Part shown: positions 45,688 through 57,962 of the stretch, in pieces | Layout: each line of letters starts with the position of its first letter | Position numbering within the stretch: position 1 is the stretch's first letter | Origin: Manihot esculenta | Lineage: Eukaryota > Streptophyta > Magnoliopsida > Malpighiales > Euphorbiaceae | Reading direction: 5' to 3' | Assembly (NCBI RefSeq): GCF_001659605.2 | Contig: NC_035172.2 | Location: 14,695,051 to 14,759,050, forward strand | DNA: 64,000 nt | Made by a program: the position numbers and the translations under genes | Notes under the pieces: model-generated | What the model saw: the letters and a program-made list of their open reading frames with translations, nothing else | What the model was told of the DNA's origin: nothing | The model's database searches: none

Positions 45688-47272
45688 TAACTCGCGGTTG
45701 TCGAAGCCGGTCAAAAATAACCTTTCTGGTTATCAACAATTTACAACTGCAGATAGTGGTGAAAGGATCGAATCCACAGAGAATTGAGAACTCACCTATT
45801 TCTCTTTTTATGACCAAGAAAATAAACTGAAACGATAATAAATTAAAAATGAGATAAAAGACTGAAAGTGGGATCAAATGAGATAAACTGAAAATTGGGA
45901 TCAAAACTGTCAACAAAATAACATGGGGGATTTGAGATTGATTGTAGTAAACTAATAATGAGAATAATAATGGAAAGCAAATAATTAAATAAAAAGCAAT
46001 CAATAATGAGAAAGCTCTAGTTGAAGTATTGGATCCACTTTAGTTGTTGGGATTGATCACAGACACTTTGTTCTTTTGGGTTGGTTCAATAGATTAGTTA
46101 TGGAGATGGAATAAGATTCTCAATACCATTATCTCTCCTTATTATTAAATTAATTAGGGAACGTCTCTGACCAATTACTAATTAACAAGTTGCCAAGGAA
46201 TGTCCTTGGGCCTCAGGCAACAAACAACTGTTAATTGCATTAAGAAATAGAGAGATCCAATCCTAGCTATCCAAACGTATGGAGATAACACTAGATCATG
46301 CAACTTCCTTGGTTTTTATGCCAAGTGTTCTTATGTAAGAATAATCTAAGCAATTACGGACTTAAATCATTCAAACTAACAAATAATTATTTTGCAATAA
46401 AAAATCAACGTAGATCTCAATAACAAAGTAATATGAAAATTAAGTATGAAATTGCATGAATATTGAACTCCCAAAAGTTAAACAATATTTGATCAAGTCT
46501 CACAACCCATTAAACAACTAAAGCTTCAACCAATATTCAACTAGATTAAAAGAAATCAGCCACTCATGGCTGATTTAAAAACAGAAAAATAAAAGAAAAA
46601 AGAAAGGAACCGAAGATGGGATGTGGAGAGCTCCTTGCGCGCCGATCCTTGCAAGAAGAGAAGAGAGTGATTGAATTGTCCCTTGGTCGGCCACTTAAGT
46701 GTCCCTTATATAGGATTAGGGAGGCTGATTTTAGGTTTTCAATTGTTGTCCACGTGAGGTGAGTGTCCCATATGCGTGAAGGTGCGGTCCATGTGAAGTG
46801 AGCGTTGAAGCGGATCCATGTTCGTGAATGGTGAAGGCGGGCCATGTGCATGTGTCCCATGCTTGCCTATGTGAGGCGTGTGGCTTGGTCATGAGTGCAA
46901 GGTGGAGTCCATGTGCGCGAGCTTGCTTTGGCGGGCCCTTGTGCTTGAACGTGCGGTCCATGGTTGCAAGAGTGGGTCGTCCATGATTGCAAGAGTGGGT
47001 CGTCCATGATTGCAAGAATGGGCTGCCCAAGTGCCAAGTCGCTTGAAGATTTTAAATTTCAAAATATTTTCCTCATTCAGTTTAACTTGAATCCAACTTG
47101 ACAGGCTTGCTCTCTTCTGCTCCAAATAAGGCAGTTTTAGGGGGATTTTCTCCAAATTGTCCTTTTACATCATTTTCTGCAGAATAATATCAAAAGCACT
47201 AAATTAAGCAGAAATCATGTAAATATTCATCAATAATATTAATATAAATTGGACTAAATTATGCTCTATCAC
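45688..47272 (-). repeat. Solo LTR G, Athila type (1585 bp)
   Basis: Flanked by CTCCA (45683-45687 and 47273-47277) inside the integrase C-terminus of element E. Its GCGGTTGTCGAAGCCG start and ...CTATCA end match the LTR family of element B, but the body is much diverged. The outermost TG has become TA. It contains three 23-bp units (GATTGCAAGAGTGGGTCGTC..) at 46962-47026. No internal region remains. Open frames on its minus strand are random. Confidence 0.85.
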
Positions 47273-47713
47273 TCCACAGTACATCGGACCCTTTGAAATC
47301 TTGTAAAAGATTGGGAATGTATCGTACAAGCTGGACCTACCTACTTCAATGGAGAGAATCCATCCGGTTTTCCATGTTTCCATGTTATGGAAGTTTGTGT
47401 CAGATCCGGACAAGGTTCTTAATGAGCCTGATGTGGAGATCCTAGGAGATCCTAGGAGATCTCACCTATGTTGAGCAGCCAGTGCGGATCATGGACACGC
47501 AGATCAGAAAGTTGAGGAACAAGGAAATCCCGATGGTAAAAGTCCTTTGGAATCACCACAACATGGAAGAATGTACCTGGGAGACACGGGAGTCTATGCT
47601 CCAGCAATACCCCTATCTCTTTTAAGGTTAGTGTTTATGTGTTTTTATGTGTTTATGCCTTGCGATGTCTATTTGTTGAACATTCGGGGATGAATGTTCT
47701 TAAGGGGGGAGAA

Positions 47714-49910
47714 TGTAATACCCGGCTAGACTCCGGCATCGGGATTCCTACCTTCCGGCGGAATCTCCATTAGAATCCAAAATTTCTCGGGTGTCGGAGC
47801 CTTCTAGAAGGGTAAAATAAAGGTTTTCTAAAATGTTTTCATATGTTTTTTTGTTTTTTTACGAAAAAAGAAAATTGAGTTTTGAAAGAAAAGACTAAGG
47901 AAGAAAAATCCAGGTTTGGCCGCCGAACATGGGGAGTTTGCGGAAGCACTTTTGGCCCCCGAAGGTGGTCTAGCCAGCCACCTATAAAAGGCCCCTTGTC
48001 CAAAAATGGGCGAGTTTTCTCTCTCTATTTTCGGGCATAGGTGAGATTTCACCTTCCTTTGGTCGATTTGTTGTTTTCCTTCAATCCCTTCAAGTTTTTG
48101 ATGAGTTTTACTTGGTTTTTGAAGATTTTGAGCTAAAGATCAAAGTTTTGGAAGCTTGGAGACCCCGGAGCTCATTTCTCCACCTCTCCAAGTTAAGGAT
48201 CGCACCTCCTCTCGATCTTCAAGAGGTAAGTGTCGATCCACGCCTTTTATGATGTTTTAAGTAAGTTTTAAGAAGGGGTTAAGGGATTTGATGCATATTT
48301 AGGCTGGTTGTAAAATGTTAAGGTTTATGTTAGTTTTATGCTCAAATGTATGCTATGTTGATGTTTGTTGGGGTATAAGCTAGTTTTATGCCCCTATATG
48401 TTGGAAAATATGTTTATGCATGCTTTTGTGTGTGTTGGTGTGAGTTGAGAGGTTTTGGGGTGGCTGGATGTGCGTGTGAGGCTCGGGTTCTACCCTTTGG
48501 GAGAGCCCAGGTTCGGCCGCCGAAGCCAGTTTCGGCTGCCGAACCTGCCTGGAGGCAGCTTTAGGCTGCCTAAACTCGCCCCCGAAAGTTTGGACTTTCG
48601 GCTCTGGAGGGGAGTTTCGGCCACTGAACCTGCCGCCTAAGGTTGTGACTTTCGGCTCTGGAAGGACTTTCAGCCGCCGAACCCTGCCCCCGAAAGTGCA
48701 TGACTTTCGGCTCTTGAGGGACCTTCGGCTGCCGAACCTACCGTCGAAAGTCCCCTGCCCAGCCTTCCTTTGCTTGTTTTTCCATGCATGTTTATGATGT
48801 TTTAAGGGATTTTTGGGGAGATGTTTAGAGTCTTGTTAGAGTTTGTTTGGTCCCTCATTTGAGTCCACCTGTGTAGGATCGGACCCGAGGAACTGAGGAG
48901 GCCAGCAGTGTTAGCTGCTTCAGAGTTAGTCCAGAGTCAGCCAGAGGTGAGTAGAACATAACTTCTTTTATTTTCAAAGCAATGAAATCTTTTAAGCATG
49001 TTCATACATCACGATTGCCATGTTTATAGGTTGTTGTATTAGAATTCACGAATATGATGCATTGCATAATTTGCTAATGATGTGGATGGATATTGGATGA
49101 CCCACTAGCCCTTGATATGATATACTATGTTATGATGTGGAAGTTCAGGTGTGGCCTGCACTACGCCCCTGGCACTATGTAAGAGGAAGTCCAGCTGTGG
49201 CCTGCACTACGCCCCCGGCACGATTGGATATGTTATGATATGTTATATATAAGAGAAAGACCAGGTATGGCCTGCACTACGCCTCTGGCACATTTGGATT
49301 ATGTAGAGGGTTATTGGTGACAAGTCCATCCGTGATGTGAATTGTTTGTGTTGTGATGCATTTCATGAAAGCATGTGACTATTAAAATGTTTTAATGTTC
49401 TGCTCACTGGGCTTTTATAGCTCACCCCTTTCCCCTAACCCCCAGGTTTGCAGGTTCAGGATAGACCGGGAAGTCGTTAAGGGTAAAGGCTTGTTATGTA
49501 ATAGTCTAGTAGTGGACATGAATGTAAAATGATGTAATGTAAGATATTGTATAGTAATGTATTGAGGATTAGTATTGTACTTGGCCCTAATGTATGGGAA
49601 TCCCTTTTTGTACATGATCTTATGTTAATGTTTTAATGATGAGTTATGTTGAACCAGGCTTGACATATGATATGTTGCCCCACTAGAGCATTTGATGAGG
49701 GCTCTAGTGTGGGGTTTTATGTTTATAGTTATGGTGCATGCACAGGTCAAGCTGGTGTATGAAAAAGTTTAAAGTTTTTATGAAAATGTATGATCATGTA
49801 TGGGATTTATCAGGTATGACAGGATGTATGTTAGGCTTGCTACGGGTCCCGGTGACCTTAAGTCGATCTGGATCCTAGCGCCGGTAGCGATCCGGTTTCG
49901 GATCGTTACA
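47714..49910 (+). repeat. 3' LTR of element E (2197 bp)
   Basis: Preceded by the polypurine run AAGGGGGGAGAA (about 47702-47713). TATA box at 47983-47988, donor AAGAG|GTAAG at 48225/48226, palindrome array 48510-48750, exon-like block 48877-48946, three tandem units (GGTGTGGCCTGCACTACGCC type) at 49148-49290, acceptor tract near 49425-49455. Ends GGATCGTTACA. The 5' LTR is not in the window, so age cannot be judged from LTR divergence. Confidence 0.88.
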
Positions 49911-50290
49911 CCTACTCTAGTTCCTAAGCAACTCAATCTATTAGAGTAGAAAGTTAATCTTCTTTTATTTTTTTTTTTAATTTAGTTTACATGTCAACTT
50001 CCATTCAAAAGGTATGATAATTTTTTTAGCTTGGCAGATCCTAAAATGAAAAGAAAAATCAGGCTAATTGATAAGGGCTCAAAGTGGTCAATAAAGAATA
50101 ATACTAAATGGATGGCTAAGGTCCAAGCTTTGCATACTCTTATTTTAAGCTGTCGTTTGACGTAAAATTATATATGGGACTCATGCCTACCCTAGTTCCT
50201 AAGTAACTCAAAACATTGGAGTAAAAGTTATTCTTCTTTTATTTTTTTTTATTTAGTTTACATATCAACTTCCATTCAAAGGGTATGATA
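49911..50290. repeat. Imperfect ~105-bp direct repeat
   Basis: 49911-50018 and 50186-50290 are homologous (both open CCTAC(T/C)CTAGTTCCTAAG and end TCCATTCAAA(A/G)GGTATGAT), separated by about 167 bp. The first copy abuts the end of element E, so its left part may have been lost with the 5' half of that element. I do not recognise the sequence. Confidence 0.6.
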
Positions 50291-50790
50291 TTTCTTCCTA
50301 ATGAGAGTATTGATTATTTTAAATTCATTGGATCTATCTTTAAGACTGGTGAGGCAATATATATGTCAAGTTTATACATATATATTAACGGGTACATGAT
50401 AAATAATGTATAGTCTACTTGTGGATACATATCTAAAAGTAATGAATGAACTAAACTATTCAGAAAAAGAAAGAAAAATTCTAATAGTCATTGAGCTTCA
50501 TCAGATGCACAAAGTTTATTATACTACTGAGAAAAAAAATGAATTAAAAAAAAAGATGCAAAGCTATACTCCAAACTTACTTTTGAAATTATCTCAATGT
50601 CATCAAGATAAAATAAATAAATACATAAGTAATAAAGGTAAAGTAGAAAAATTAGGGTACTTCCTCTTGAAGCATGTTTTACTCTTTATTCATCTCCATT
50701 GATCTTGAACCCCACCAAAAAAATAACAATTGTCAAAATAATCTTAAGAGATTAAACAAAAATAAAAATAAAGAAATAAGAAATAATAAA
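50291..50790. other. AT-rich spacer
   Basis: One 98-codon open frame at 50406-50702 is Lys/Leu-rich and matches nothing I know; base composition explains it. Nothing else seen. Confidence 0.4.
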
Positions 50791-52060
50791 ATAAAATTAA
50801 AACTTGGATTGCCTCCCAAAAAACGCTTAATTTATAGTTTTTAACTAGACTTTATATACAAATGCTCATTAAAGAGTGATTTTTGTCCACAAAGTGTCAA
50901 ATGACACTACATATGGATCTTAATTTATATATCCTCAAGATTGACAGGATTTACAATAATTCTGCATATAGCACAAATAACACTTAGTTTTAAACAATGA
51001 ACTTGCCAAAAGAACTTCAATTTTTGGTTCAGCTCTTGGAGAATATTATAAAATGAAGATGATGCTATTAGAAAATAAGGATCTTCAGGTCGTATATATA
51101 GTATGACAATCATTGAGCTCAAATTGATGGTACCACATGTTTCTCTATCCACCAATTCTATTGCCTTATCCTTTTCAATTGAGCACTCTTTCTCCATATT
51201 GATCACTATATTGGGGAGTTACTCAAAATGTTCTTCCAATTCTTCATCTACTTCTATTGTTACATTCTCTTCAAATAAGTACTCTTTCTCCAGATTGTTT
51301 ATTGCACATATTTCTTCACCTACCATTGGTATGGTTGACTCACACATAGAAAAGCACTGTCTCCATATTGATCACTGCATTAGCCAACTATAAAAATTGT
51401 ACATCTAAATTCGTTATAACAGCTTGTTGATTTTAGATATTAGATCTAGTTTCTCTTATGAAATTTTTGGTTTCTCCTATTAATTTTGTAGTGATCTTAG
51501 AGATTGATGTAACTAATTTTTCTAGTCTTTGATTCCCTCTCTTCTTGATGGTCAAATGGTTGGTTTGTTTATATTAGATGGGAGATAGATGAAGGATATT
51601 GATGACTCCAACCTTGTAGTGAAGGATCCGAAGCCGGTGGTAGTAAAAGTCCAACATGTGATCGAGTAGATAAATTGCATCCTTATGGCTTCTAAGTAAA
51701 AGACATCCACCAATGGCCGAAACTCCATTATCAATCCAACTTTTTGTCTTAACATTCAATCTTGTGTAAAAGTAAGACGTAAGAGACTCATTTAACATAT
51801 TGTAAATAGAAAATTGTGCCACCAATTTAATAAATTTATCTCAAGTAGCATGAAATTGTTCCAAGTGTTATTAAATAAAATTTGTAAAGATATACATACC
51901 TCACAATAGAATAAGTAAATTTAATATAAAAATAAATAATAAATAAATAAATAGCATATATATAATTAAAGAAGAGAAAAATAAAATAAAATGTCTAAAG
52001 TAATAACAGAGTTTACTATTATGATATTAATGTTGTCCATCTCCAGCAACGGCATCAAAA
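50790..52060 (-). mobile_element. Decayed Athila-type element relic
   Basis: Minus-strand gag-like peptide at 51825-51574: SYFYTRLNVKTKSWID followed by a GG..LLRSHKDAIYLLDHM segment, which lines up with the late capsid region of Athila/Ogre gag (FY..L...T...D...GG.....T...A..L...M). At 52057-52041 the minus strand reads TGATGCCGTTGCTGGAG, a tRNA-Asp primer site with about four changes, placing an LTR end near 52060. At 50803-50827 the plus strand GGATTGCCTCCCAAAAAACGC resembles a block common in the 3' part of such elements. No frame survives over a domain, and the LTR beyond 52060 cannot be bounded. Confidence 0.5.
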
Positions 52061-53700
52061 ACTTAATAAATTGGGTGATACATATAAGTGGATGAAATCG
52101 TCTCAAATAATAAAGAGTGGATAGATTACTGTATTCATATGAATTGAAAATTAAATATTTATAAATATAATTATTACTTAAACTATTAATAATGATAATT
52201 GTGAAATTTAAAATAAAATAAAATAATAAAACTAAACCACTCAATAAGACATAATTCGTGAAAAAAAAGTAGGGTACTTGAACCTGATTCAATTAATTTA
52301 TTTAATTAACAATTCAATTTTAATTATCAAATCAGAACAAATAATTTTAAAAGTAATTGATCCTCTCTCTAATAAAACTAAATTAATTAACTAAAAATTA
52401 TCACTTATTTCTCATAATCTGATAATATTTTAATTAATTTTTCAAATACTCTAATTATTTTGTCTAAAACTCTATATGTCAAATCTTCATTTTTAATTCA
52501 ATTAATCTTGGTGTGATATTCAATTTTCAATTTAATCCTAAAACCTTTTCTCCTAATATTAATTTGAGAATAAAATCATTCAAATATCTTCTAGATACTA
52601 AAAATATTAATCTCAAGAATTCAATAATAGATAGATAAAGAAAATCAAATCAAATAAATAAAAGACAATCATAATTAAACTCCATCAAATAATATAATAA
52701 AACTAAAAATATTAAAATAAATATAAAAACAATGTTAAAAAATCAATTACATTAAATGGATATGATTTTAATATATAAATAATTATGTAAAATTTCACAA
52801 TAAATTTAATAGTTATTAATATAAATTATATTATATATATAACACATATTTAAACTATTTGCAGTTTACATAATGTGTGTGTATATACATATTATATATA
52901 TAAAATTAACTACGAAAATAATAATAATATAAAAGTGTATCATTTGATAACATTAGTATTTAGTTATAAAATTATACGGGTAATAAATGATTAAATATAT
53001 TATAACTATTATAATATATTTATAATTAAAAATAATAAAATAATTTAATATTATAATTAAAGTTATTAAAATAATAATAATAATAATAATATGTAAATTG
53101 TTGAATATATATATATATATATATAGTACAAAAAGATAGATAGATATATATTATAGTAGGAAATATACCAAAAAATTATGCAAAAAGAAAAAAGACATGT
53201 ACAAAATCGGTTTTGATAATATTAGAGTTTGGATAGAATAGAGGTGATTAGCATTCTGTTCAAATTGAAAAAATTAATTGAATTGAATTAATTTAAAAAT
53301 TTGATTCGATTTTTTATTCATTTCGGATGAGTTCAATTTTTAATTTTAAAATTTTCAATTATTTTGATTTGATTTAATTTTAATCAGAAAAAATTAAAAA
53401 AATCGAATCGAACTGATTAGTGATAATAATATATTATCAAAAATAATATAAAGAGATTAAATTATATTAAAATTAAAATATTTCAATTAAATTTTAAAAT
53501 TAATATAAAAAATAAAAAAATTATTAAAAATTTAAACCGATTAAATTAAATTAATCAAATCGAATAAGATCAATTTGATTTAATTTAATTTTTATCTGAA
53601 ATTAATTTAATTCAATTTTTATAAATATTAAAATTTTAATTTTTAATTTATCTAATTTAATTTAATTTTAAATCAAATTTACGGAATTATCACCGTTTTA
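52061..53700. other. Very AT-rich spacer with simple repeats
   Basis: May begin with the LTR of the decayed Athila-type element. Contains ATA-type repeats at 53069-53092 and (AT)n at about 53105-53126. 53235-53660 is a degenerate dispersed repeat of the GGTGATTAGCATTCTGTTC... / AATCGAATCGAACTG type, similar in style to 4995-5165 and 5985-6112. No gene seen. Confidence 0.45.
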
Positions 53701-53848
53701 ATAGTCTAAAAGCGATAAAAGAATGATGCCTAAAAGCTATATAAGAATGACAAGTTATTGACCCAAAAGCAACATTTATTGAGCCAAAAGCAGCCCACTT
53801 TCAAAGATTCGGTGTTCAGAAATCAAATATGCGTCACAACTGATAATG

Positions 53849-54770
53849 ACAGTTATAGCTCAAAAGCATCTTCTCGACTCCAAAATTTTTCCCCAAAAAA
53901 AAAAAAAAAATATTTGTTTGACAGCATTGTATTCGATACTTGGAAATTATAAAATATGTTTATTAAAATTTTGAATTTTATAAAAGTGTAATGAAAAAAA
54001 CTACAGATTTAATTATAAAAATTAAATAATTGTAGTTTTATAACGTTCTATTATCAATTGAAATGCAAATAAAAATAGAATGCCAAATCTTTCCAATAAA
54101 AGATTAGGCAGAATTAATATTAATTTTTAAATTTTTTAAAATAAATTAAATATTTCAATTATATAATCTAAAAATTTTATGTAATTAAGAGTTTATGATT
54201 TTAATTAAGATTTAATTTTAATAATTAAGTTGGTTATATAATAAAAACAATAACAGATAACATATCATGTAAGTTAATTTAAATCTGATTAAAATTAATT
54301 TAAAAGTTGCTATAATTATAATAAATTTAAAAATTAAAATTTTTTTTATTTAAAATTAAAAATTTAAATTATAAATATGAAAATTCATAAAATTAAGATA
54401 TTTTTGGACTAATAGGCCTTGAAAATAATAATAATAAAAAGACTAATCAGACTAAAACTCTAAGAGGTGAATTGGATACAAGAATTATACAGTGGGAATG
54501 TGAATGTTATAGGTCAAAAGTATTGTCTTGACCATGAAATTTTACAAGAAAACAAATATTTGTCTCAGTGGATTTGTATTCAATATTAACTTTATAAAAA
54601 TATAATTATAAACCCTAAACTTATAAAATACATTTATTAAATTTTTAAATTTTATAGAAAATACGTGTAAATTAAATGTGTATTAAATTATAAAAAATAA
54701 GTAATTATATTTTTATAATGATTTGTTATCAACACAACATGCAAATAACTTCACAAATAAAAATTAAGGG
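53849..54770. repeat. Diverged ~260-bp direct repeat
   Basis: 53849-54108 and 54505-54770 share an ordered set of motifs: GTTATAG(C/G)TCAAAAG near the start, AAATATTTGT, TTGTATTC(G/A)ATA, an AATAAGTAATTA/AAATAATTGTAG block and AACATGCAAATAA-type sequence at the end. The copies are much diverged and AT-rich, so this is an old duplication upstream of the Bet v 1-like gene. Function unknown. Confidence 0.45.
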
Positions 54771-55849
54771 TGATTATTATTTAGTTTTTGTAGTTTAAGG
54801 AAATTACTTTTTTAATTTTTTTTAAAATAATTCTTGTCTTTTTTATCTTTTGAGATGATATGACTATAAATTATAAAGATTAAATAGTTTTTTTTTTTAA
54901 ATTACAAGAATTAAAATAGTTATTGTTTTTAAAATTCCAATAACTATATAATTATTTTTTTAAAAATTATAAAAACTACATAATTACATTTTAAAATTAT
55001 AAATACTAATTACAAATAAGAGCATACGTAGAAAAAAGAATTAGATATTTAATAACTTCAAATTAAATGAAATAAATAATTAACGATTTTGAAAGATTAG
55101 GACTATCTAATATATCATTTAAAAATAAAGTAGCCCAATAATTAGTTGAGTTAAACCATATAAGTTTTAAGAATGTGATTAAATTATATAAATTTAAATT
55201 TTAAAAAATTTAAATTTAATTTATAAAACTATATGTATGATTTGAATTTATTTATTTTATAATATTAATTTCAGTTTGTTTAATAAAATTGTTTGTAAAT
55301 CTATTAAAAAATGAATCAAATTCAAACTTAACAAGTCGAATAATATAAAATTTAAAATTAAATTATTTATTAAATAAAATTAAAAATTAATCTCAATTTT
55401 AATACGTTTGAAAATTGAGTCGAATCCGATTGAAATTTTAGTAATACAAATCTCAAACAACTAACTGTTAGTTTATTTACCTCCCATTTTATAATTTTGA
55501 GTCGATGGACAGTTCCAGTAAAAAAAGTCTCTCCTCCTGATGGGACAAAAACAATAATTGATTAATGAAACAAAACAATAATTGGAAGTTAATGGGTTAT
55601 TAACGAAACAATATTATTTAGACACGTGCTAATTAGTAAACTATAGAGGCTATGAAGTTAATCCATTTGTAGATAAAATAACAAGATATGAAGAGATATG
55701 CATCATTACATTAGGCACCAAGCCTCTAGAATATAGGAATTTACTTTTGTTTCCCAATTATTCAGATTAATAATAATATAAGAATTCCTCAGAGACTGAT
55801 TATTGCTTTATCAAATTGACTCTCTTCCAGAAGGACAAGTTTCAGTGCT
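54771..55849. other. AT-rich spacer upstream of the Bet v 1-like gene
   Basis: Long runs of A/T with no ORF, RNA gene or repeat unit that I can support. Composition becomes more mixed after about 55600, presumably the promoter of the downstream gene. Confidence 0.4.
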
Positions 55850-55889
55850 TATATAAGGACTTGAATAATGACAAGAAGAACCACACAGT

Positions 55890-55928
<39 letters not shown>
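55850..55928 (+). promoter_or_regulatory. TATA box and GA-repeat 5' leader
   Basis: TATATAA at 55850-55856 lies 73 bases before the ATG at 55929. Between them a pure (AG)n tract runs from about 55892 to 55922, ending six bases before the start codon, so it falls in the 5' untranslated leader if transcription starts about 30 bases after the TATA box. GA repeats near plant starts can bind BBR/BPC GAGA-binding proteins; that role here is inference. Confidence 0.6.
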
Positions 55929-55930
<2 letters not shown>

Positions 55931-56589
55931 GAAGAGGCTTGAAGGAGAAGTGGTGCTCAAAATCCCAGCAGAAAAGGCATGGGAGATGTACAGAGACGAT
56001 GAGATCATTAGCAAAATCAACCCTGAAATGCTTGCCCTCGCTCAATATGTTGAAGGAGATGGCAGCCCTGGAAGTCTCAGGCTTTTCAAGCTTGGCCCTG
56101 GTCTCTCCCTCTCTCTCAGTTTATATTCACTTACCCTAACCCTATATTTATCGAACTTGATAGAAAAAAAAATTACAATTAATAATTTGATGCGTAATTT
56201 GCTAGCTATTGATCAATCATGTATAGGTTTATCATTTTTTTTTTTAAAATTTATATTATTTTGAAAATGAAGTAGCAATTAACTATTTGTTACGCACGAT
56301 GGATGTAGCCATATGTAACTATGTGAAGGAATCAATGGAGAAGATAGAGAAGGTAGAGAAGGGAAGATCAGTAACATACAGTGTGATAGGAGGTGAGCTT
56401 AAGAAGATGTATGATCCGTACAAGGTTACCTTCTCATTCACTCCTGTGAAAGGTAAAGAAAACGAGCAATGTTTAGCTGCATGGAAAGCCGAGTTTGAGC
56501 CATTGACTCCGGCAACCCCTCTGCCAGAGAAAGCAAGGGATGCTGCCGTCGGCTTCCTCAGGTGCTTCGACAACTTTGGGCGTGCCTAG
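55929..56589 (+). CDS. Bet v 1 / major latex protein-like protein, two exons
   Basis: Exons 55929-56100 and 56309-56589, joined GT..AG in phase 1 (the split codon gives Ala in KLGPA), encode 150 residues, the usual size of this family. MKRLEGEVVLKIPAEKAWEMY opens with the first beta strand; VEGDGSPGSLRLFKLGP covers the family's glycine-rich loop (GDGSPGS); YSVIGGELKKMYDPYKVTFSF forms central strands; the C-terminal LPEKARDAAVGFLRCFDNF fits the long final helix. Such proteins bind small hydrophobic ligands in an internal cavity and often respond to stress; the ligand cannot be told. No signal peptide, so it is probably cytosolic. The reading frame is intact. Confidence 0.88.
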
Positions 56590-57962
56590 CTACTAATTAG
56601 TTTACTTCTTGTTGTGGTGGGTGTGGTTTTTTGCTTCATGTCTAACACCTGAATGATGTTTGTATGAAAATTGTCTAATAATTTCTAATTTAATGAATAT
56701 GAATCAAATGATAATGGAGTCTTTTTATATATAAACATATAATTAAGGCTCCATTTGTTATTGAGAAAAGTTTTTCATATTTTCTAGCATTTAAAATATT
56801 TAAAAAATTTAATCAATATAAAATATTTTTTAATTAAAAAAACAAATTTTTAAAAAAATTATTTTTCACACTTTAATATTTTTATTAAAATATTTATATA
56901 TAAATTTATTAATAAATTTTACTTTTTAAATTAACATTAAAAAATAAAAAATAAATGATTTCGAAATATCTTTTACATAAAATATTTTTTAAATATAAAT
57001 TATTTTACGCAAATAAATAAATTCTAAACCTAACAAAATAAATCAAACTAAAATTACACATCCTCCCTTCTAATTTGCAAAAAGATTTGCCTTAAACCGG
57101 TGAAACCTCTGCATCGCAAAATTATAAGTTTTAACTGTAAAAAATGTTTGTTTTAAAAAAAAAAAAATTCTAAAATTTGAATAAATATTTTAAGCTTTAT
57201 CATTTAATGGTTAAAAAAAATGTTTTATTATTATAACCCATAAATATCATTTAATCCATTTTTTTTATTGAACAAGGGAATACGCAAGTTCAATTTTTCG
57301 TTTCTAAAAATGAATGCTTTTCAAATATGATTCCAGCCATGGTTAAAGAAATAATAGAAGCAAAGCAAGATGCTCAATTCCCCACTTTCTCAATTATCAC
57401 AAAAGAATCTTAGAAATTTTTAAAATTAAAAAGAAATAATTTTTTGAAAAGGAAAAAATCAAATTAAATTCTTACAAAATTCTTGGTATATGATCAAATA
57501 TTCATTCGACAGATACTAAAAACATCTAATCTAAGTGTTCTGAGAAGAAGAGTGAAGTTCTGAGAATCTCCACTTCACATGTACATTTTCGTTTGGTGAA
57601 AAAAAATTCTCAAAAAGGCTGCAAAGACTGGCCATGAAAAGTACAAGCAATGCTAAAGCATGGTTGGAGTTATGACCCAACAGAAACCCATTACGTTAAT
57701 TGCTTTCAAATATATAAACAAGAAAGCCCAAGTATACATTTTAATCGCCTTACATGCAGGGGGAAAAAAATCCAGCAGTCACTGCTAATATCAACACCTT
57801 CCTAGAATCAAAGAGAGAAAATGACTTCTTGAATTGGTATTAGTCCAGCCTAATTTGTCAAAAACTGTGAAACTTTCGTAGTTCACTCCATGTCAGACCC
57901 ATCAATGGCTGTGCAACCCCACTTATCCTCCTGCTGCTGTCAGCTTCTTTTTTATTTTACTT
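56590..57962. other. Spacer between convergent genes
   Basis: Holds the 3' UTR of the Bet v 1-like gene (polyadenylation-like AATGAATATGAATC near 56693) and, at the right end, that of the minus-strand E2 gene. 56750-57060 is AT-rich and opens GGCTCCATTTGTTATTGAG, as some MITEs do, but no matching inverted end is visible. No gene. Confidence 0.4.

Larger units (their letters stand above)
42119..47626 (+). pseudogene. Element E pol remains (RNase H end, integrase, chromodomain)
   Basis: Three pieces: 42119-42951, 45236-45682 and 47278-47626. The first starts at [21 protein letters not shown] and runs through the integrase zinc finger (CEVCQRVK) and SDRGPQFTS, with TAG at 42349 and TGA at 42571 (Trp in relatives). 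The second continues [26 protein letters not shown] and MAPYKALYGRK; a one-base deletion near 45622 shifts the frame. The third covers the integrase C-terminus and chromodomain, with another stop near 47306 and an 11-base tandem duplication (GATCCTAGGA) near 47440-47460. Confidence 0.85.
42119..49910 (+). mobile_element. Element E: 3' half of a Tekay-type element
   Basis: Plus-strand remains from within RNase H to the 3' LTR. Element A entered its RNase H region; everything 5' of that point is gone, probably in the deletion that also truncated the 3' LTR of A and the LINE. It is further split by solo LTR F (42957-45230) and solo LTR G (45688-47272). Removing each with one duplication copy restores continuous homology. 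It is the oldest Tekay-type element of the nest. Confidence 0.85.

Noticed and set aside
46564..47155. Minus-strand open frames of 88-99 codons
   Set aside because: They lie wholly within solo LTR G and partly over its 23-bp tandem repeat; no match to any gag or pol domain.
42119..47626. Reading 42119-42951, 45236-45682 and 47278-47626 as three separate retrotransposon fragments
   Set aside because: The GGTAC and CTCCA duplications and continuous pol homology show one element interrupted by two solo LTRs.
56750..57060. Possible MITE starting GGCTCCATTTGTT
   Set aside because: The left end resembles known miniature elements, but no inverted right end or target duplication could be found.
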